Source: Hondaea fermentalgiana (Eukaryota; Sar; Bigyra; Thraustochytrida; Thraustochytriidae). Taken from it: DNA of 64,000 nt. The DNA is taken from contig NPFB01000039.1 of the NCBI GenBank assembly GCA_014084085.1, positions 167,967 through 231,966 on the forward strand, in the 5' to 3' direction. Made by a program: the position numbers and the translations under genes. Below, piece after piece: positions 26,533 to 38,900 of the stretch; position 1 is the first letter of the stretch; each line of letters starts with the position of its first letter. The notes beneath the pieces were generated by a model that worked only from the letters and a program-made list of their open reading frames with translations, was not told the origin of the DNA and made no database searches.

Positions 26533-28839
26533 TTACTTGTTCTGATTATTGATGTTCATGTTTGCCCCTGATATTTGCTGTGTACCCTGACGCTGCTGAG
26601 AATCAGACTTTGACGTTGTGCTTGTATTGGATGACGATGAGGAGGAAGATGATGATGAGGAGGAGGAGGAGGAGGAAGAGGAGGAGGAGGAAGTGGAGGC
26701 AAATGACGATGCAGTTGCGAAAAACCGTGGCGGATCGGGCGCGGTCATTGTCTTTTGAGTCTCGGATGAAAGTATTTTGCGAGACGTGTCGTTCTCCTCT
26801 CGCGTAGAGTCATGATATGCGGCAGACGTTGCACTTGTGATTGAAGAGAGCGTCGTCTGCGGTGGGGGTGACCCGGAAGGACTCTGGGGACCTTGGGAGG
26901 CGGAGGGTGAAAAGGGCGGGCGACGCGATCCACAGGGAAACTTTGCGAGTCGATGCTTGTTGAGATGAGCCTTTTGACCGAAAGAACTTCCACAGTCTTG
27001 GCAACGATAAGGTCTATCTCGCACATGGACGGTTTTACGATGCTTTGTAAGCGCGGACTTTTCGCCAAAGCTCTTGCCACATTCATCGCAAAGGTGTGAC
27101 TTGATGCCGAGATGGACTGTGCGAATGTGCGTTTGAAGATGCTGCTTGTAGTTGCAGATTCTGGTACAGAGGTCGCATGGGAATCCTTCATGGGTTCGCC
27201 GGATAGGACGCAACCTGCGAAGTTCTTCAATTCTGGCCGGATTTCGTAAAAGGGGAGCAAGATCCTCGAGAGAGTCATGCGACCCAAGAATCGATGTGAG
27301 CGCTGAAAGATCAATCCCGAGCGAAGAGAAATTCTGCAGGGTGACCAGCGCCTCGCGTCCGGAAAGGTGACTATGGCGACGTCGGCGTGGAGATGCTTCA
27401 TGACTGAAGAGAGCGTTCGACGGGCTCGTGCCTGGCACACTAATGGACCTTTGCTGCGCGTTTGGTAGTTGTTCTTCGCGTTTTCGTTTGCGGGGGAAGG
27501 CCGAGGTAGGCGAGTTCGAAGCAGATGCACCAGTATTCGAAGAAGCAATCACCTGGCTTGTCGTTAATGGTGGTGTTGCGCCCAGGTTTGCAGCAGACGA
27601 AGTCCTGATATTGCGTGCGCTGCTGTACGCGGGGTGTTGCGCAACCTGTTGCGAGACGCGGGCAAGACCTTGTGTATGCGATGACAAGGGCATTTCTGCG
27701 AGGGCACGATTTGGAGCAACGCCTGAGTCCGCGAGATCTTCCGCACATGCGGGCAGTTCAGACATTCGAAGGTGCTCGAGACGTGCACGGATTAATGTTG
27801 CTGGCTGCTGTTGCTGTTGCTGGTATTGGTGAATGAGATTTTGAGGGGAGAAGGGTGGCTGTGAAGGGCTGTTGACGAAGTGGGGTGCAATACTCGGGTC
27901 GTGCGCGTGTGCGTGCACTGGCGGAGGCTGCTGGACTTGCGGGGGCTGATGTCTGCTGTTGGGTTCCATAGTTGACACCGGGAGTCGCGAGAGGACCTGT
28001 GGAGGCATGGGTGGCGGTGCACCGACGTTCTGGTGTGATGGAGCAAAGTATGGCAGCGTTGATGAAGAGGTGCTGGCGCTTGGGGAGAGACCTGGGGATG
28101 ACATGGACGCAGACATGGAGGTTGACGAGGCTGCTGCGTTGTGTGGGGATTGCTGATGTGGTCGGGCCATGAGTCTTGCGTGGTCTGCCTGATTCAAGGC
28201 GAGAAAGCCTTCCGCTTGTGAGGAGATGAGCTGTGCGGCGGAGGGGTTCATGCCTGTGCCAAGATTGAATTGATGTGAAAAGCGGGGGACATCGCGCTGT
28301 TGCGCATGCAAGTGGTGCATGTACTGGGCGTGCAACGAGGGTGAGGATGGGGGCACAGGAGAATTCTGTTGTTGCGTGTTGGGTGTGCTTGCCGTCCTTG
28401 TTGTTGCTGCTGCTGTTCCTGCTGCTGTCATCGCCGCCGTGGCTGCTGCAACGGCAGAAGTGGCGGAGGTCGTGGAGATGGCGTTGGGATGTCCGGAGGA
28501 TGACGGTGGAAAAGCACTGGTGTGCGGCTGTGTAGGGTGGAGGTACGTCTGCGAAGATGCATGAGGGGCAAAGACACTAGAGCGCAGGTGAAAGAGGGGC
28601 GAGTATGAGCTGCCGTAGGCTGAAATTGCAGGATTCGTGGGTTCGCATACAATGGAGGACATTGGGTCGGATGATGGACCAGGAAGTCGTTCACTGGGTA
28701 CCGCTGCTGCTGATGTTGATGCGGCCGCTGCCGCTGCCGCTGCTGCTGCGCGTGCACGCGCGAGCAATTCGCTCTCTTCGCTGTCCAAGCCGGAGTGCCT
28801 CGAAGTCTCTTGCTTGATGGTGGGCCTGTCTGGGTGCAT
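26533..28839 (-). CDS. C2H2 zinc-finger protein with three fingers and long low-complexity arms
   Basis: 768 residues from the ATG at 28839. Residues about 32-42 are a poly-Ala run; 50-545 are disordered and rich in S, P, Q, A and H. Three C2H2 fingers follow at about 550-635: CDLCTRICNYKQHLQTHIRTVH, CDECGKSFGEKSALTKHRKTVH and CQDCGSSFGQKAHLNKHRLAKF-C. The third ends in a cysteine (a C2HC-type finger). A poly-Ser tract of more than 20 residues lies near the C-terminus. Tandem fingers suggest sequence-specific DNA binding in the nucleus, and the Q/S/P-rich arm could be a transactivation region. Upstream in-frame codons include only a GTG, so the ATG at 28839 is preferred. Targets unknown. Confidence 0.88.
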   Translation of the reverse strand: MHPDRPTIKQETSRHSGLDSEESELLARARAAAAAAAAAASTSAAAVPSERLPGPSSDPMSSIVCEPTNPAISAYGSSYSPLFHLRSSVFAPHASSQTYLHPTQPHTSAFPPSSSGHPNAISTTSATSAVAAATAAMTAAGTAAATTRTASTPNTQQQNSPVPPSSPSLHAQYMHHLHAQQRDVPRFSHQFNLGTGMNPSAAQLISSQAEGFLALNQADHARLMARPHQQSPHNAAASSTSMSASMSSPGLSPSASTSSSTLPYFAPSHQNVGAPPPMPPQVLSRLPVSTMEPNSRHQPPQVQQPPPVHAHAHDPSIAPHFVNSPSQPPFSPQNLIHQYQQQQQQPATLIRARLEHLRMSELPACAEDLADSGVAPNRALAEMPLSSHTQGLARVSQQVAQHPAYSSARNIRTSSAANLGATPPLTTSQVIASSNTGASASNSPTSAFPRKRKREEQLPNAQQRSISVPGTSPSNALFSHEASPRRRRHSHLSGREALVTLQNFSSLGIDLSALTSILGSHDSLEDLAPLLRNPARIEELRRLRPIRRTHEGFPCDLCTRICNYKQHLQTHIRTVHLGIKSHLCDECGKSFGEKSALTKHRKTVHVRDRPYRCQDCGSSFGQKAHLNKHRLAKFPCGSRRPPFSPSASQGPQSPSGSPPPQTTLSSITSATSAAYHDSTREENDTSRKILSSETQKTMTAPDPPRFFATASSFASTSSSSSSSSSSSSSSSSSSSSSNTSTTSKSDSQQRQGTQQISGANMNINNQNK

Positions 28840-29101
28840 AACCCTTTGCACAGACTGCGGTTTTGGCCAAGGGCCTGTTCGCTCGACTGGTGCCTCGAAG
28901 AGGCTGCGTTGTCGAATTGATCTGGTTTTTTTGCTTCCTTTTGGTCGACTTCGAAATCGAGCGAGGCTTCACGACCAGGCCGTAGAAAGAAGTAAAGACG
29001 GGAAGGAAGAAAGAATGAATGAACGAAGAAATGGGATCGCAGAGGGAGCGAAAATGTGCCAACTTGTATGCGTCCGAGGGGGAAGATAAGCGCTAGCTAG
29101 A

Positions 29102-29135
29102 TAGCTACCTAGCTTAGCTACCTAGCTTAGCTAGA
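29102..29135. repeat. 13-bp tandem repeat tagctacctagct
   Basis: Two full units and a partial third, preceded by gctagctaga. Confidence 0.85.
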
Positions 29136-29618
29136 TTGCGCGCAGCTTGGTGCAGGCTGCCTGGAAGACGCGTTGCGTCCCCTGCGTATCTTGCTTTTGT
29201 GTGTTCCTCGATTGAGTGCGCGAGCAAACGATCCAAGTGGACCTTTTTGTTGCGCTAGCTTGCGATCCCGAGGGAGGGAGGGAGGTGGCTGCAGGGGAAA
29301 GAAATGAATAATGAAAAGGGAGCAAAAGAATGTCGGAAAGAAAGCGAGAAGTGGAGTACTCGGTCGGTCTTGCTGCGCGCCGGGGCACAGGCAGGTTTTT
29401 TTTTCTTACTCGCTTCCGCGCGCACTCAGTCGATGGGGATAAGCGAGGGAGATGTAGCCTAGCGAGAAAGCACCCTGGGGTTGCGCTTGGTTGCGATCTG
29501 GAGGCTCTCGTTTTGTTGGAACGTTTTCTAGCTTCGATGGGGACAGCCAAGGAAGCTCTGGTCGCCAATCTTGTCGTGAGCTGATCGTCCACTTGTGCGC
29601 AGTGCAAGAACCTATCCG

Positions 29619-29623
29619 TCTCT

Positions 29624-29659
<36 letters not shown>

Positions 29660-29660
29660 T
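29619..29660. repeat. (TC)n followed by (GC)n microsatellite
   Basis: About 14 TC units pass directly into about 7 GC units, a potential Z-DNA or H-DNA former. Confidence 0.9.
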
Positions 29661-30307
29661 GCACAGTCGAAGCAATTCTGACGGTGACTCGCGGGAAGTG
29701 TCAGTCAACGTGCAAGTGCGCGCCACTGCGCTGCGCCTCGCACGATCGACTGACTCGATGGCGCAATTTACGCGCAATTTCTGCTGGGTGTCGGCCGTCG
29801 ACACCGCTCGCGCGTCGGTACAGCTCTCTCGAGCCTTTGTCCACCGCCCGGACCCGGACTCGGGCTCGAGCTCGGACTCGGACTCGGACCCGGCCTTGGG
29901 TTTTCCTTGGGCGTACGCGCGGCCTTTGCTGGGCCTGGCTGGCTCGTGTCCTCGTCGCAGCCGAGTCTTGACTGTGGCGCGGCGGCGCAAAGTGCTCACG
30001 CCTCGCTCCCTCTCCTCCCACTCAGTCGTGCGCGCTCACACCGCGGCCGGTCGATCGAGTCTTGGCTTGGCGTGGCTTGCGAGGCGAGGCCGCACGAATT
30101 TCGATGTCGCTGCGCCGCGCTGGACGCGGACCGCTTGCCGTGTGCAGGAAGGGAGCAAGGAGCTCGGGGCGCCCAGCTGGCTGACTGCGTGCACGCTCCG
30201 CTCTGGAAGTCGGCGAGGTGGTACTACTCTGGAGGTGCGGGATGCGGAAGCTGGAATCGGGCAGTCGGTCGATGAGGCTGGCTGTCAGGAGATTGGTTGA
30301 TCGATCA

Positions 30308-30338
<31 letters not shown>

Positions 30339-32773
30339 CCTGTTGGTCGGGCGGTGGTCGATTGATCGGTCGATTGAGATTCTACCTGTGGCGAGGAAGT
30401 AAGAGCCGCGGGCGGCGGTTGACCGCTTCCTTTGTTTGCTTGCTTAGCTGTTTGCGCCAGGATTCCTCGCGACCTCGTTTCCGGCTGCGCACTACTCTGC
30501 GCGCCGTCGACAGAGTCAGGGAGGCGAGAACCCCAAAAATGCACGAGCGATGAGAATGGGTGGACGAAGGGGCGAACAAGAGGACGATCGATCAAACAAC
30601 CGAACGTATGCACCAACGCGTACAGCTGGAACCCGCGGGGATGTCGCCACCTCCCGGCTGCCTGCTTCTCTGAGACGGGCACGTGCCGCTGCCGCAGACC
30701 GATGAATTAGTAGACTGGTGGATGAACGAACGAACGCACGAATGGATCACCGGAGCCTCCTTTCGATCGGCGGCACAACGACCCGCTCGCTCGTCCGCGT
30801 CTCGCTCGGCTCGCGGCTTTCCCTGTCCCTCTTTCCTGGCCTCGACCTGCAAGTTCCCGAGCGGCTCCTGTACGCGAACGACCGGTCTGCCAAAGCGCGG
30901 CTTGGCTTGGATTGGCTTGGCTCGGCCTTTGCGCTGCGCGGCACGGCCTTCTCGCTGTCTCGCTCCTGGGCCGCGGCGCGGGCTCCGCCATGCGCGCTCG
31001 CGCTCGCGCTCGCGTCTCCGGCCTCGCCGAGGTCTTGGCCTCCGCCTCTCCAGAGACGGCAGTCAGCTCTGCGACGACGCGTAGCCGAGTGGCTCTCCGG
31101 TCCAGCACGAGGGCTCGGTGCGACCGCCGCGTGTCCTGCGCGAACCCAGGCGCCTCGCGACCGCGGCTCGCGACCTCGGCTCGCGAGCCTCGGCTTGGCG
31201 TGGCTCGCGGCCTGGGCCTCGGGGCGGGGCGCGGCCTCTCTCGCGGCTGCGAGGCAGTCGGGCTGGGCCTGGGCGGGGATGGAGATGGGACGTCAACAAT
31301 TGATCGCTCGAGCGACCTGGCCGAGCTCGAAGACCGGAGGCGCGAGACGCGTGACCTTTTTGCCTGGCAGGCACGAAGCGACGGCGCGAAGCGGCGCGGC
31401 AAGTCGTGGTCCGTCGTGCCGCGCCACAAGCGAGCGCACGATCAGCTGGGTGGAAGGATGGATGCCGGTTTGCAAGCTAGCTCGTGCGCTCCCTCCGAGG
31501 TTGATGGGGCTCGCGGAGTCGAGGTGAGATGGGATGAAATGCGATGCGATGGCCGTGGCCGAGCCGCGACGCTTCGAGCTCTCTCTCCCTCTCTCTCTCG
31601 CGCGCGCGCGGTCGAAGGGGCGAACGCGGTGGACGAAGAGCCTCGCGCCAGGACTGGAGGTGGCCAACGTCCGAGGCCGAGCACGAGCTGGCTGGTGCCG
31701 GCTGGAGCTGGCGCTCGTGATGGCGGTTCGCCGGAGAGAAGGAAAGAACGAAAGCGCGCTTACCGGGGTTGTCTGTCTGCGTTGCAGCTCTGATCACCTC
31801 CAGCCTCGATAGTTACGCCCGCGAACGTGCGAAGGCAAGCAAGAGAGACCCACCCCCGAAGCCAAGCCTCGCCCGCCCGCTCGCTCGCGCGACGGCCTGG
31901 ACCCGCTCGGTCGGCGAACAGGGAGTGTCGCGGTTGCAGCTCTACTTGCTTGCTTGCTTGCCCGTTTGCTTGCTGATTGAGCCTTGATTGTCCTCAGGCT
32001 CTTTCAAAGGAGCCCGCGCGCCGCGACGTCGATCGAGCTCGCCCTGACAGTGACTTCGTCTCTCGCCGTGCTACGCTGCGCCGTCCCGCGCCGCTTGAGC
32101 TCTGCAGGAGCCTTTTAGTTAAGCTCTTACTCGAGCTCGTCGCTCCTTTTCTTCCTTTTTTTTATTATCTTCGCCCACTTTTTCCCGCCGCCCCGATTTA
32201 TTCTTCCTTTCTACGCTACCCTCTCTCCCCCACTATGCCCCACCACTCCTCACCGCAGTACTGCGTGGCTGCGGAGAGAATAGCTCGACTGCCAGCCAGC
32301 TGGCCGTCCCTCGGGCGTCCCACAGCCAAACAACTGGCCAGCCGGTCGGTCGCTCGGTCTCTCTACCTGCCTGTCCGTCGCTAGTGTCTCTCTGTCTGTT
32401 GGCCGGGCGGTCAGGATCACCGACCGCGCTTCTGGACCCGCCCCGCCCCCACGTGCCGTGTGGGTGAGGGGAACACCTTTGTGCTGCGGGGTCGCGGCGG
32501 GATACCGGGAAACTGTTGGTGAATGCGGGGAGAACCAAAACGAAGCTGTGGGCAGGAAGACGCCGGAGTAGGGAACGAAAGGAAAATAAAAGAAAAGAGA
32601 AAGAAAAAAAGGAAAGGAAAGGAAAGGAAAGGAAAGAAAGAAGGAAAGCAAGAATGCGAGTGAGCAAGTGAGTGAGTGAACGAACGGAAGAATGAAAAGA
32701 AGGCCTGCGATGGATCAATCGATGCCCCGGTCGATGCGAGCGCAGCGCGAGGGGCGCGCGAGGCGGCACCGGA

Positions 32774-32800
32774 GCTAGCTAGCTAGCTAGCTAGCTAGCA
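32774..32800. repeat. (GCTA)n self-complementary microsatellite
   Basis: About six GCTA units; the array is palindromic and can fold on itself. Confidence 0.9.
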
Positions 32801-33038
32801 AGCTGCGCGCACGTCGTTCGCTAGGCAGCCGCGCCTGGCGCTTGCTTCCTCCTCCCGCGGCTGCCTTCGTGCGACGCAAGGAACGAACCAGAGCCAGGAG
32901 AATGGGTGGATGGTTGGATGACGAACGGGAGAGCCCCCAACTTGGCCAGGCCTGGCTTGGACGCCAAAGCTTCGTTCACCAGCCCTACCGCCTGCCGGTC
33001 GCGGTCTCCCCGCGCTGCTGCCTCTGCCCGCCTGCACG

Positions 33039-33075
33039 CCTGCCCGCCTGCCCGCCTGCCCGCCTGCCCGCCTGC
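33039..33075. repeat. (CCTGCCCG)n tandem repeat
   Basis: About four and a half 8-bp units. Confidence 0.9.
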
Positions 33076-33803
33076 GCTGCGCGCGCCGCGGTCCGGGTCG
33101 AGGGATGGGGCGTGTCGATGGGGCGAGCGACACGCGACGCTGCCTCGTGAGAACGGGTTTTGCTTTTCCTGCGCCCTATTTTTTTTTTGGCTTTCTTGCC
33201 AAGGCTTTCTTCATGTTGCCAAGGCTTGCGAGCTCGGAGCTGAAAGCTGCTACCTTTACGGGCGCGCTTGCGTGCGTGCGTGCGAGCGAGCGAGCGTGCG
33301 TGCGTACGTGTGCGATCCGCTGGTCGGGGGCGAGAGCCCTATCCAGCCCTCGTGTCCGGTATGGCCCCTCTCGCGCCGCGCGAGGCCGCCACTTCTCTCG
33401 CCCTCGCCGTCGCGCTGGAGCTGCCAGGTAAGCAAGCTCAGCAGGTACGCAGCTGCGTAGCTCACTCGATCACATACGACATTCGTTTCCTCTTGGCATG
33501 CTTGGCAGCGCAGACGGTCGAAGCGGGGCGAGCGGCATTCATTCTTGTGCCCGAACCTGAAGCTGCTGCACATGATCTGATCAGTGTGGCCGGCGGGCAC
33601 GCGCACGCACGCACGCCGATAGGCCCGCCAGTCCTCACGCTGCGCTTTTGACCCGTCGCGTCCCGTCGCGACGCGCCGCGTCGCGTCGCGTGCACTGCGT
33701 TGCATTGCGTTGCATGCTATTCCATTCCTTTGCATCTGGGATGGACGCTATACCACGACGACGCCTCTCTCGAAGGGACGTCTCGCGCAGCGCCCCGTCC
33801 CAC

Positions 33804-33858
33804 GCATGCATGCATGCATGCAATGCATGCATGCCTGCATGCATACATACATACATAT
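33804..33858. repeat. (GCAT)n / (ACAT)n self-complementary array
   Basis: GCAT units with two interruptions pass into ACAT units. Most of the array is palindromic and may form a cruciform. Confidence 0.9.
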
Positions 33859-35883
33859 ACCCCATCGCGGGATGGACGTGAACAGCCGCCCAGCCAACCA
33901 ACCGCCCCTTGCTCATCTCGGACTTTAGCGTGAGAGCCCGGACGCTTGGGCGCGAGCCAGTCTTGCCGAGGAAGGAAGGGTTCGTACACATTCTCGCCGC
34001 CGCGTCTCGTGTCGGCGTCGCGGGCCAGGCCAGACGACACCGACGACCACCAATTGATCGATCGATTATCATCGTAAGGCTTTGCGAGTCATACCTGCTT
34101 CCTGTCCCCGAGGAATGAATGAACGACACCGAGTTTTTGAGGGCCCACCTGGACGTGATGCTCCTATGCTACCTGCTGCTGCCGCGAATCGCGCGCGAAT
34201 GAACTTAACTTCCCGGACAAGCTTTTTCTCCTTCCGCGTTCTCTTTCCAAGAACCCAAAACTACAAGCGAGCCTCGACATCTGCCACTGCACGGCCTCCA
34301 TCTCCGCCTCCAACTCCACCTGCATCGTCGTCGTCGTCATTGTCCTTGTCGTCATCGCGGAGGCCGCTGTCCGCTTCCGTCCTCGCCTGCCCACGCCGTC
34401 GGCCAGCGCGATTGCAAACCTCGCAAACAAACTTTCGCAGGGCCGGCCATCCCTCCCTCTCCCTCGGCGCGTCGCGCGTCGAGCGAGGGGATGTCGAAAA
34501 TTTCGTTGCTGGCTGGGCGCAAGAGCGCACGACTCGCTCGCGTTGGACCCAAGGAGCAGCAAGCAAGCCAGCAGCCAGAACGAATGGATCAAAGAAAGAA
34601 AGGGCTCGGGCGGGCGGCCCGTGCGACGATGAGACGAAGCGCAGAGAGAAAGATGTTGCGAGGCGGCGGCGTCAGTCTCCTGGCTGCTTGGTTTGCGGAG
34701 CACGCAACGCAAGCCGCAGTCGCCATCGCTGCGCGCGCACCCACCGACCCCTGTGGCCCCTTTGCACGCACGCACGCAAGCAAGTTCAAGAACATCAGGA
34801 ACAAAAAAGAAAGAAAGCGAGTTCATTCAACTCCAGGAAAAGAAACGAGCGGGAGAAAGAAACTTGTTCATCATGAGGTGGACGTCGGGCTTGCAGCTCG
34901 CTCGCTCGCCGCAGCTGGCCAACGGACGAGGCTGTGCAGGCTCCCTCCCTCCGTCTTGGCCAAGTCTCCGTCCCTTGGCCTAGAAGAACGCAGCACTGCG
35001 CGCCGTAGCAGCCAGGAGCAGCAGTGACAGCTACGCTGCGTCCGCGACCCCTGTGCCTGCCTGGCTGCTCGCACTCACCCACTCACCCACTCACTTAAAA
35101 AAATAACCCGCAGTCACTCACTCGCGCACTCGCCGGGCGGCCGCGCACTCACGCGCCCCCCACTCGCCGCGCACCATCCCTCCGATGCCTCCCTCGCTCC
35201 CTCCCTCCCTCGCGCTCCCCGGAAGGCTGCTGCCGCGCGCGAGGCCTGGCCGCGCCCGCGAGTCGCTCGCGACGCGCCGCCACTGCCAGGCGCAGAGCGG
35301 AAATCGGCCACGATCGATCGATGCCGTCGTCGATCGCTCGTTAACCCCTAGCGAGGAAGCAAGAGCGCGCTGTGGGAAGTGCGGTGGTAGGTTGGTTACA
35401 GTTAGTTAGTTGTGACGTGGGTGCGGGACAGACTAGCGACCAGCCCGGTGTACCGGCGGCGAGTCAAGTAGCGAGTCAACTCCGGCCGCCCTCGCCTGCT
35501 TCAAGAGGGCGGGAGCGTGCATCCTATACTATAGCCGCGCGAGGCCGTTTGGCGGGGCGGCTGCCCCGCCAGCTGCCGATGCGACTAGCCTGCAACCATT
35601 GCCTGGGCGCGCCAGCAGCGATGGGCTCTTGGCAAGCTACGGCTTTCCCTCGTCCTGGTCCTCTCGGGGTGCACAACGGAATTCTTGTGGCGCTGCTCCG
35701 CGCGCTTGGAGCAAAATTCCCAGAGTTGCGTCGCGAAGCGCCCGATCGTCCACACTGGCCGTAGCTGCGTGAACGGGCGCTTATCTTCCACCCTTGTGTG
35801 GGGCTAGATGCTGCGGGAAGGCGCGGGGTTGTCGGGCAGGGGGGAAAGGGGAAGAAGGAAGGAGGAGCGCGCGTCGTTCGTTC

Positions 35884-35910
35884 AATCGATCGATCGATCG
35901 ATCGATCAAT
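35884..35910. repeat. (GATC)n microsatellite
   Basis: About six GATC units flanked by CAAT on both sides; the same GATC motif recurs at 39739-39750, 39770-39785, 50927-50945 and 61976-61985. Confidence 0.9.
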
Positions 35911-38900
35911 CGCTTCGGTCGCTCCTAATGCTGGGGCTACGAGCCCTGTACGCGTCCATCCTCCAAAACTGTCCTCGACCGAGGAAAAACGGTGTCCAAG
36001 GCGGGCTGGCACGCGTGTCCAGGACTCTGCTCTGCCCGGGAAGCGATGAGGCACGAGCAGCGGCTTCCCCTGCAACGGCGCCTGCGAGACGCCCCAGCCG
36101 CAGGCCGGAGAGGCCTTGCGAGGAAGCCACCTGGCCAGCGACCCGTGTCCGGCGCACCCACTCACCATGGCCACTGGCCTCGCTTGCGAGTGAGCGGGCG
36201 AGCGGGCGAGCGGAGCCTCCTCCCGCCGGTCCGGTCTGCAGCGCGTCGAGCCAACCAGCCACCACCGCCACGGCCGGTCGATCGGGCGACTCCAGGCTCG
36301 CCTCGCAGGAGAAGCAAAGGCAAGCAAGTTGGCGGAGGGAGGCCTGGGTGCATTCATGGGTACGGTGCGATGCTCGGTCGTCGCATCGAGCGCGGCGTGG
36401 AGGATGGCTAGGGGAGCCCGTTTCTTCTGACTGGAGCGTCCGCCCCGCGTTGGCGAGCGAATGAAGGAGCAACGACGAGGAGCGATTCAAGCTGCTGCTA
36501 TAGAAATGCTGGGTGGGTCCGCGCAAACCCAATGCGGCCGTGGCCCGGGCCCAATTCGAGTGGCGTGGTAGGGTTTGCCATAGACGCGCTTGCTGGCAGC
36601 GCACACCCTCCACACTGCCCGCTTCCCCGCAGCCATGCAAGCATGCACTGCATGTGCACCCACTCCTCTTTAGCAAGCAACCAAGCGAGCTATTAAGCAA
36701 ACGAGCAAGCAGGCCACCATGGCCAGCAACCACGCGAGCGACAGCAACACGATTAGAACTTGCAGGACCCCCTCGGTAGCCAGGCAGTGCCAGCCAGCCA
36801 GCCATGGACGGCGGCGGCTGTCATTCGGACGATGACCCGGGAGCGAGAGAGATGATCCTGCAAGGGGCGAACTAACAACAGACGCAGCCTACGATCGAAG
36901 CATTAACGTAAACTCCAGCAACAGCCAGCTGCCTGGCGCCAATGCCTAGTCAGTTATTCCCCCGCCGGATCGGCCTGACGGGCGCTCCTACGCGGTTCCC
37001 GTCCACAATCGAAGACGACATTTGACAAGGTGCTCCGTCCGCCCAGGTTTGATTACTCCAGGCTCCCTTTCGAGGGAGGAGGGTAACGGCCACGGAAGCG
37101 CAGGGTCTTGCAAACTGCGTGACGACTCTCGGCCCGACTGGCAAGAGGGGACAAATTTGATGTGCGTCAGCCAGGCAACCGCAACGACATCGTGGACAAG
37201 ATCATTCGTGCTACGCAACCGGTAGATGAATGATGACGAAGAAAGGAATAGAATAGGCCTAATCGGAAGAAGAAAGAAACAGAAGAAGAAAGAAACAGCA
37301 GCTGCAGCTGACAGAAGAAGAAAGATCCAGAAGAAGTCCGGTGCATGGCATGCAGACGGTTGGCTCTCTTGCTTCGCCTGAAAAATAGCACATCAGAACA
37401 TTCTGGCTGTTGGCAGTGGCTGCTTTTTCATACCTACCTCTACCCATGATCATACTTGCAGGCTGCCTCCAACAGGCCGAACGACAGCAAGCAGCGAGCC
37501 GACTGGTGCTGCTCGAACCAACAATGCATTTCGTGCCATGCCCATGCCATGCCAGGCTCCATCTATCCATCCAATGCCACAGAGCACCAGCACTCCCGCG
37601 CCGGCAGCCTCGCCGGCCTGTGCGGGCCTCTACGGCCGGCAGGTGTTGGGGCGCGCGCCGCATGCCCGCCAGCGCGAAGTTCGTCGCGGAGGATCGACCC
37701 GTGGACCGGGCTGGGCGCGCCTCTCCATCCACCCTTTGCTCCGCGCTTCCACCTCGCCGCCGCGGAAAATGCGCGATCACCGTCGTCACCTGCCCAGGCA
37801 GCCTGCTGCTCGCTCGACAGGGCAGACACAGGACCAACCGACCGCAGCCGCAGCCGCTCCGGAGCCACGCGCCGGACCGGGCTCGCGACGCGCGCCGTTC
37901 TCGGGCGAGGATCAGGCCAGAATTCGAGGCGTAATCGACCCATGGCATCGATCCATGGCATTGTTCCATGGATCGGTGAACGCAAGGCGAGCGGAAGGCG
38001 AACAGCACGTTCGCAATTGCTGCCGCGTCGTGGAGAGACAGATGGACGCAGGCCTTTTCTGCCGCCAGTGGTCACTGTGCTGCAGAGCTCAGGATCTTGA
38101 ACTCGAGGAAGCAACAAAAGCCCTCGTTGCGGAACATGGATGGTACAAAAGAAAAGTGCTATGCTAAACTTGCATTTTCAAGAGGCAGTTTCCATGTTGA
38201 GAATACGTTGCCTGAAGCCTGCGCTGCTGATACGTGCGGCGTTTCTCTGCGTGCGCCGTCGCACGCAGCGAGAGAGCTTCTTTCCGCAGAGCCTCATGAA
38301 TTGATGGTCTTTAGTCATAATGAGAAACGTCTTATACCTTAGTTACTTACTTACTTTCTTTCTCTCTCTCTTTCACTGGAAATTGAAACGATGTCGTTTT
38401 CGTTTCCTCTTGATACGGTGCATACACACCACAAAGCCTCGACTATCTCTGTTTGCCTTGCTGGAGCGGCGATTCGTCTCGGGCTCCGTTCCAATCCGCT
38501 CAAGCGGTGACATTTTCCCTTCTTCGACGATCCGTGCGAGACTTTCCTGCTTCTTCCCTTGCTTCCTTCTTTCAACTGCCACCGCTGGCACCCAGGTTCC
38601 TTCGTGGTCTTGAGTCGCGTCGAGTCGAGTCGGGTCGCGTCGAGTCGGGTCTCGCAAGCCTCACAACCGCGCGAGCCTCATATCGCTCGAGCTAACTCGC
38701 TCGCCCCGACTTACCGCTTCGTCGCCCGCTCCGCCTCGCCTAGCCTCCGTTCGCTTCGCTCGCCTCGTTCATACGAAGTCAAGTGCATTTTGATGTACAT
38801 CTCCACCAGCGTCTTGAACCCGAGGGCGGCGCACGGCTGCGGCGCGGTGCGGCTCAGCTGCCAGTGAGTGGCCTGTGGCCTCAGAAACACGAACCGCGCC

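Larger units (their letters stand above)
28840..36900. other. Gene-free GC-rich tract, left part
   Basis: I find no credible gene. Long frames in several phases overlap on both strands and translate into R/S/A/P/G-rich sequence without domains, as expected when GC-rich DNA lacks stops. The stretch is a patchwork of short-unit repeats: TAGCTACCTAGCT (29102-29135), (TC)n(GC)n (29619-29660), GATG (30311-30338), AAGGA (32600-32645), GCTA (32774-32800), CCTGCCCG (33039-33075), GCGTGCGT (33268-33310), GCATGCAT (33804-33858) and GATC (35884-35910). The first ~250 bp probably hold the zinc-finger gene leader. Confidence 0.6.

Noticed and set aside
29102..29135. Possible CRISPR-like or telomeric repeat arrays
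   Set aside because: Repeats here are contiguous microsatellites without unique spacers, and no TTAGGG-type telomere array is present anywhere in the window.
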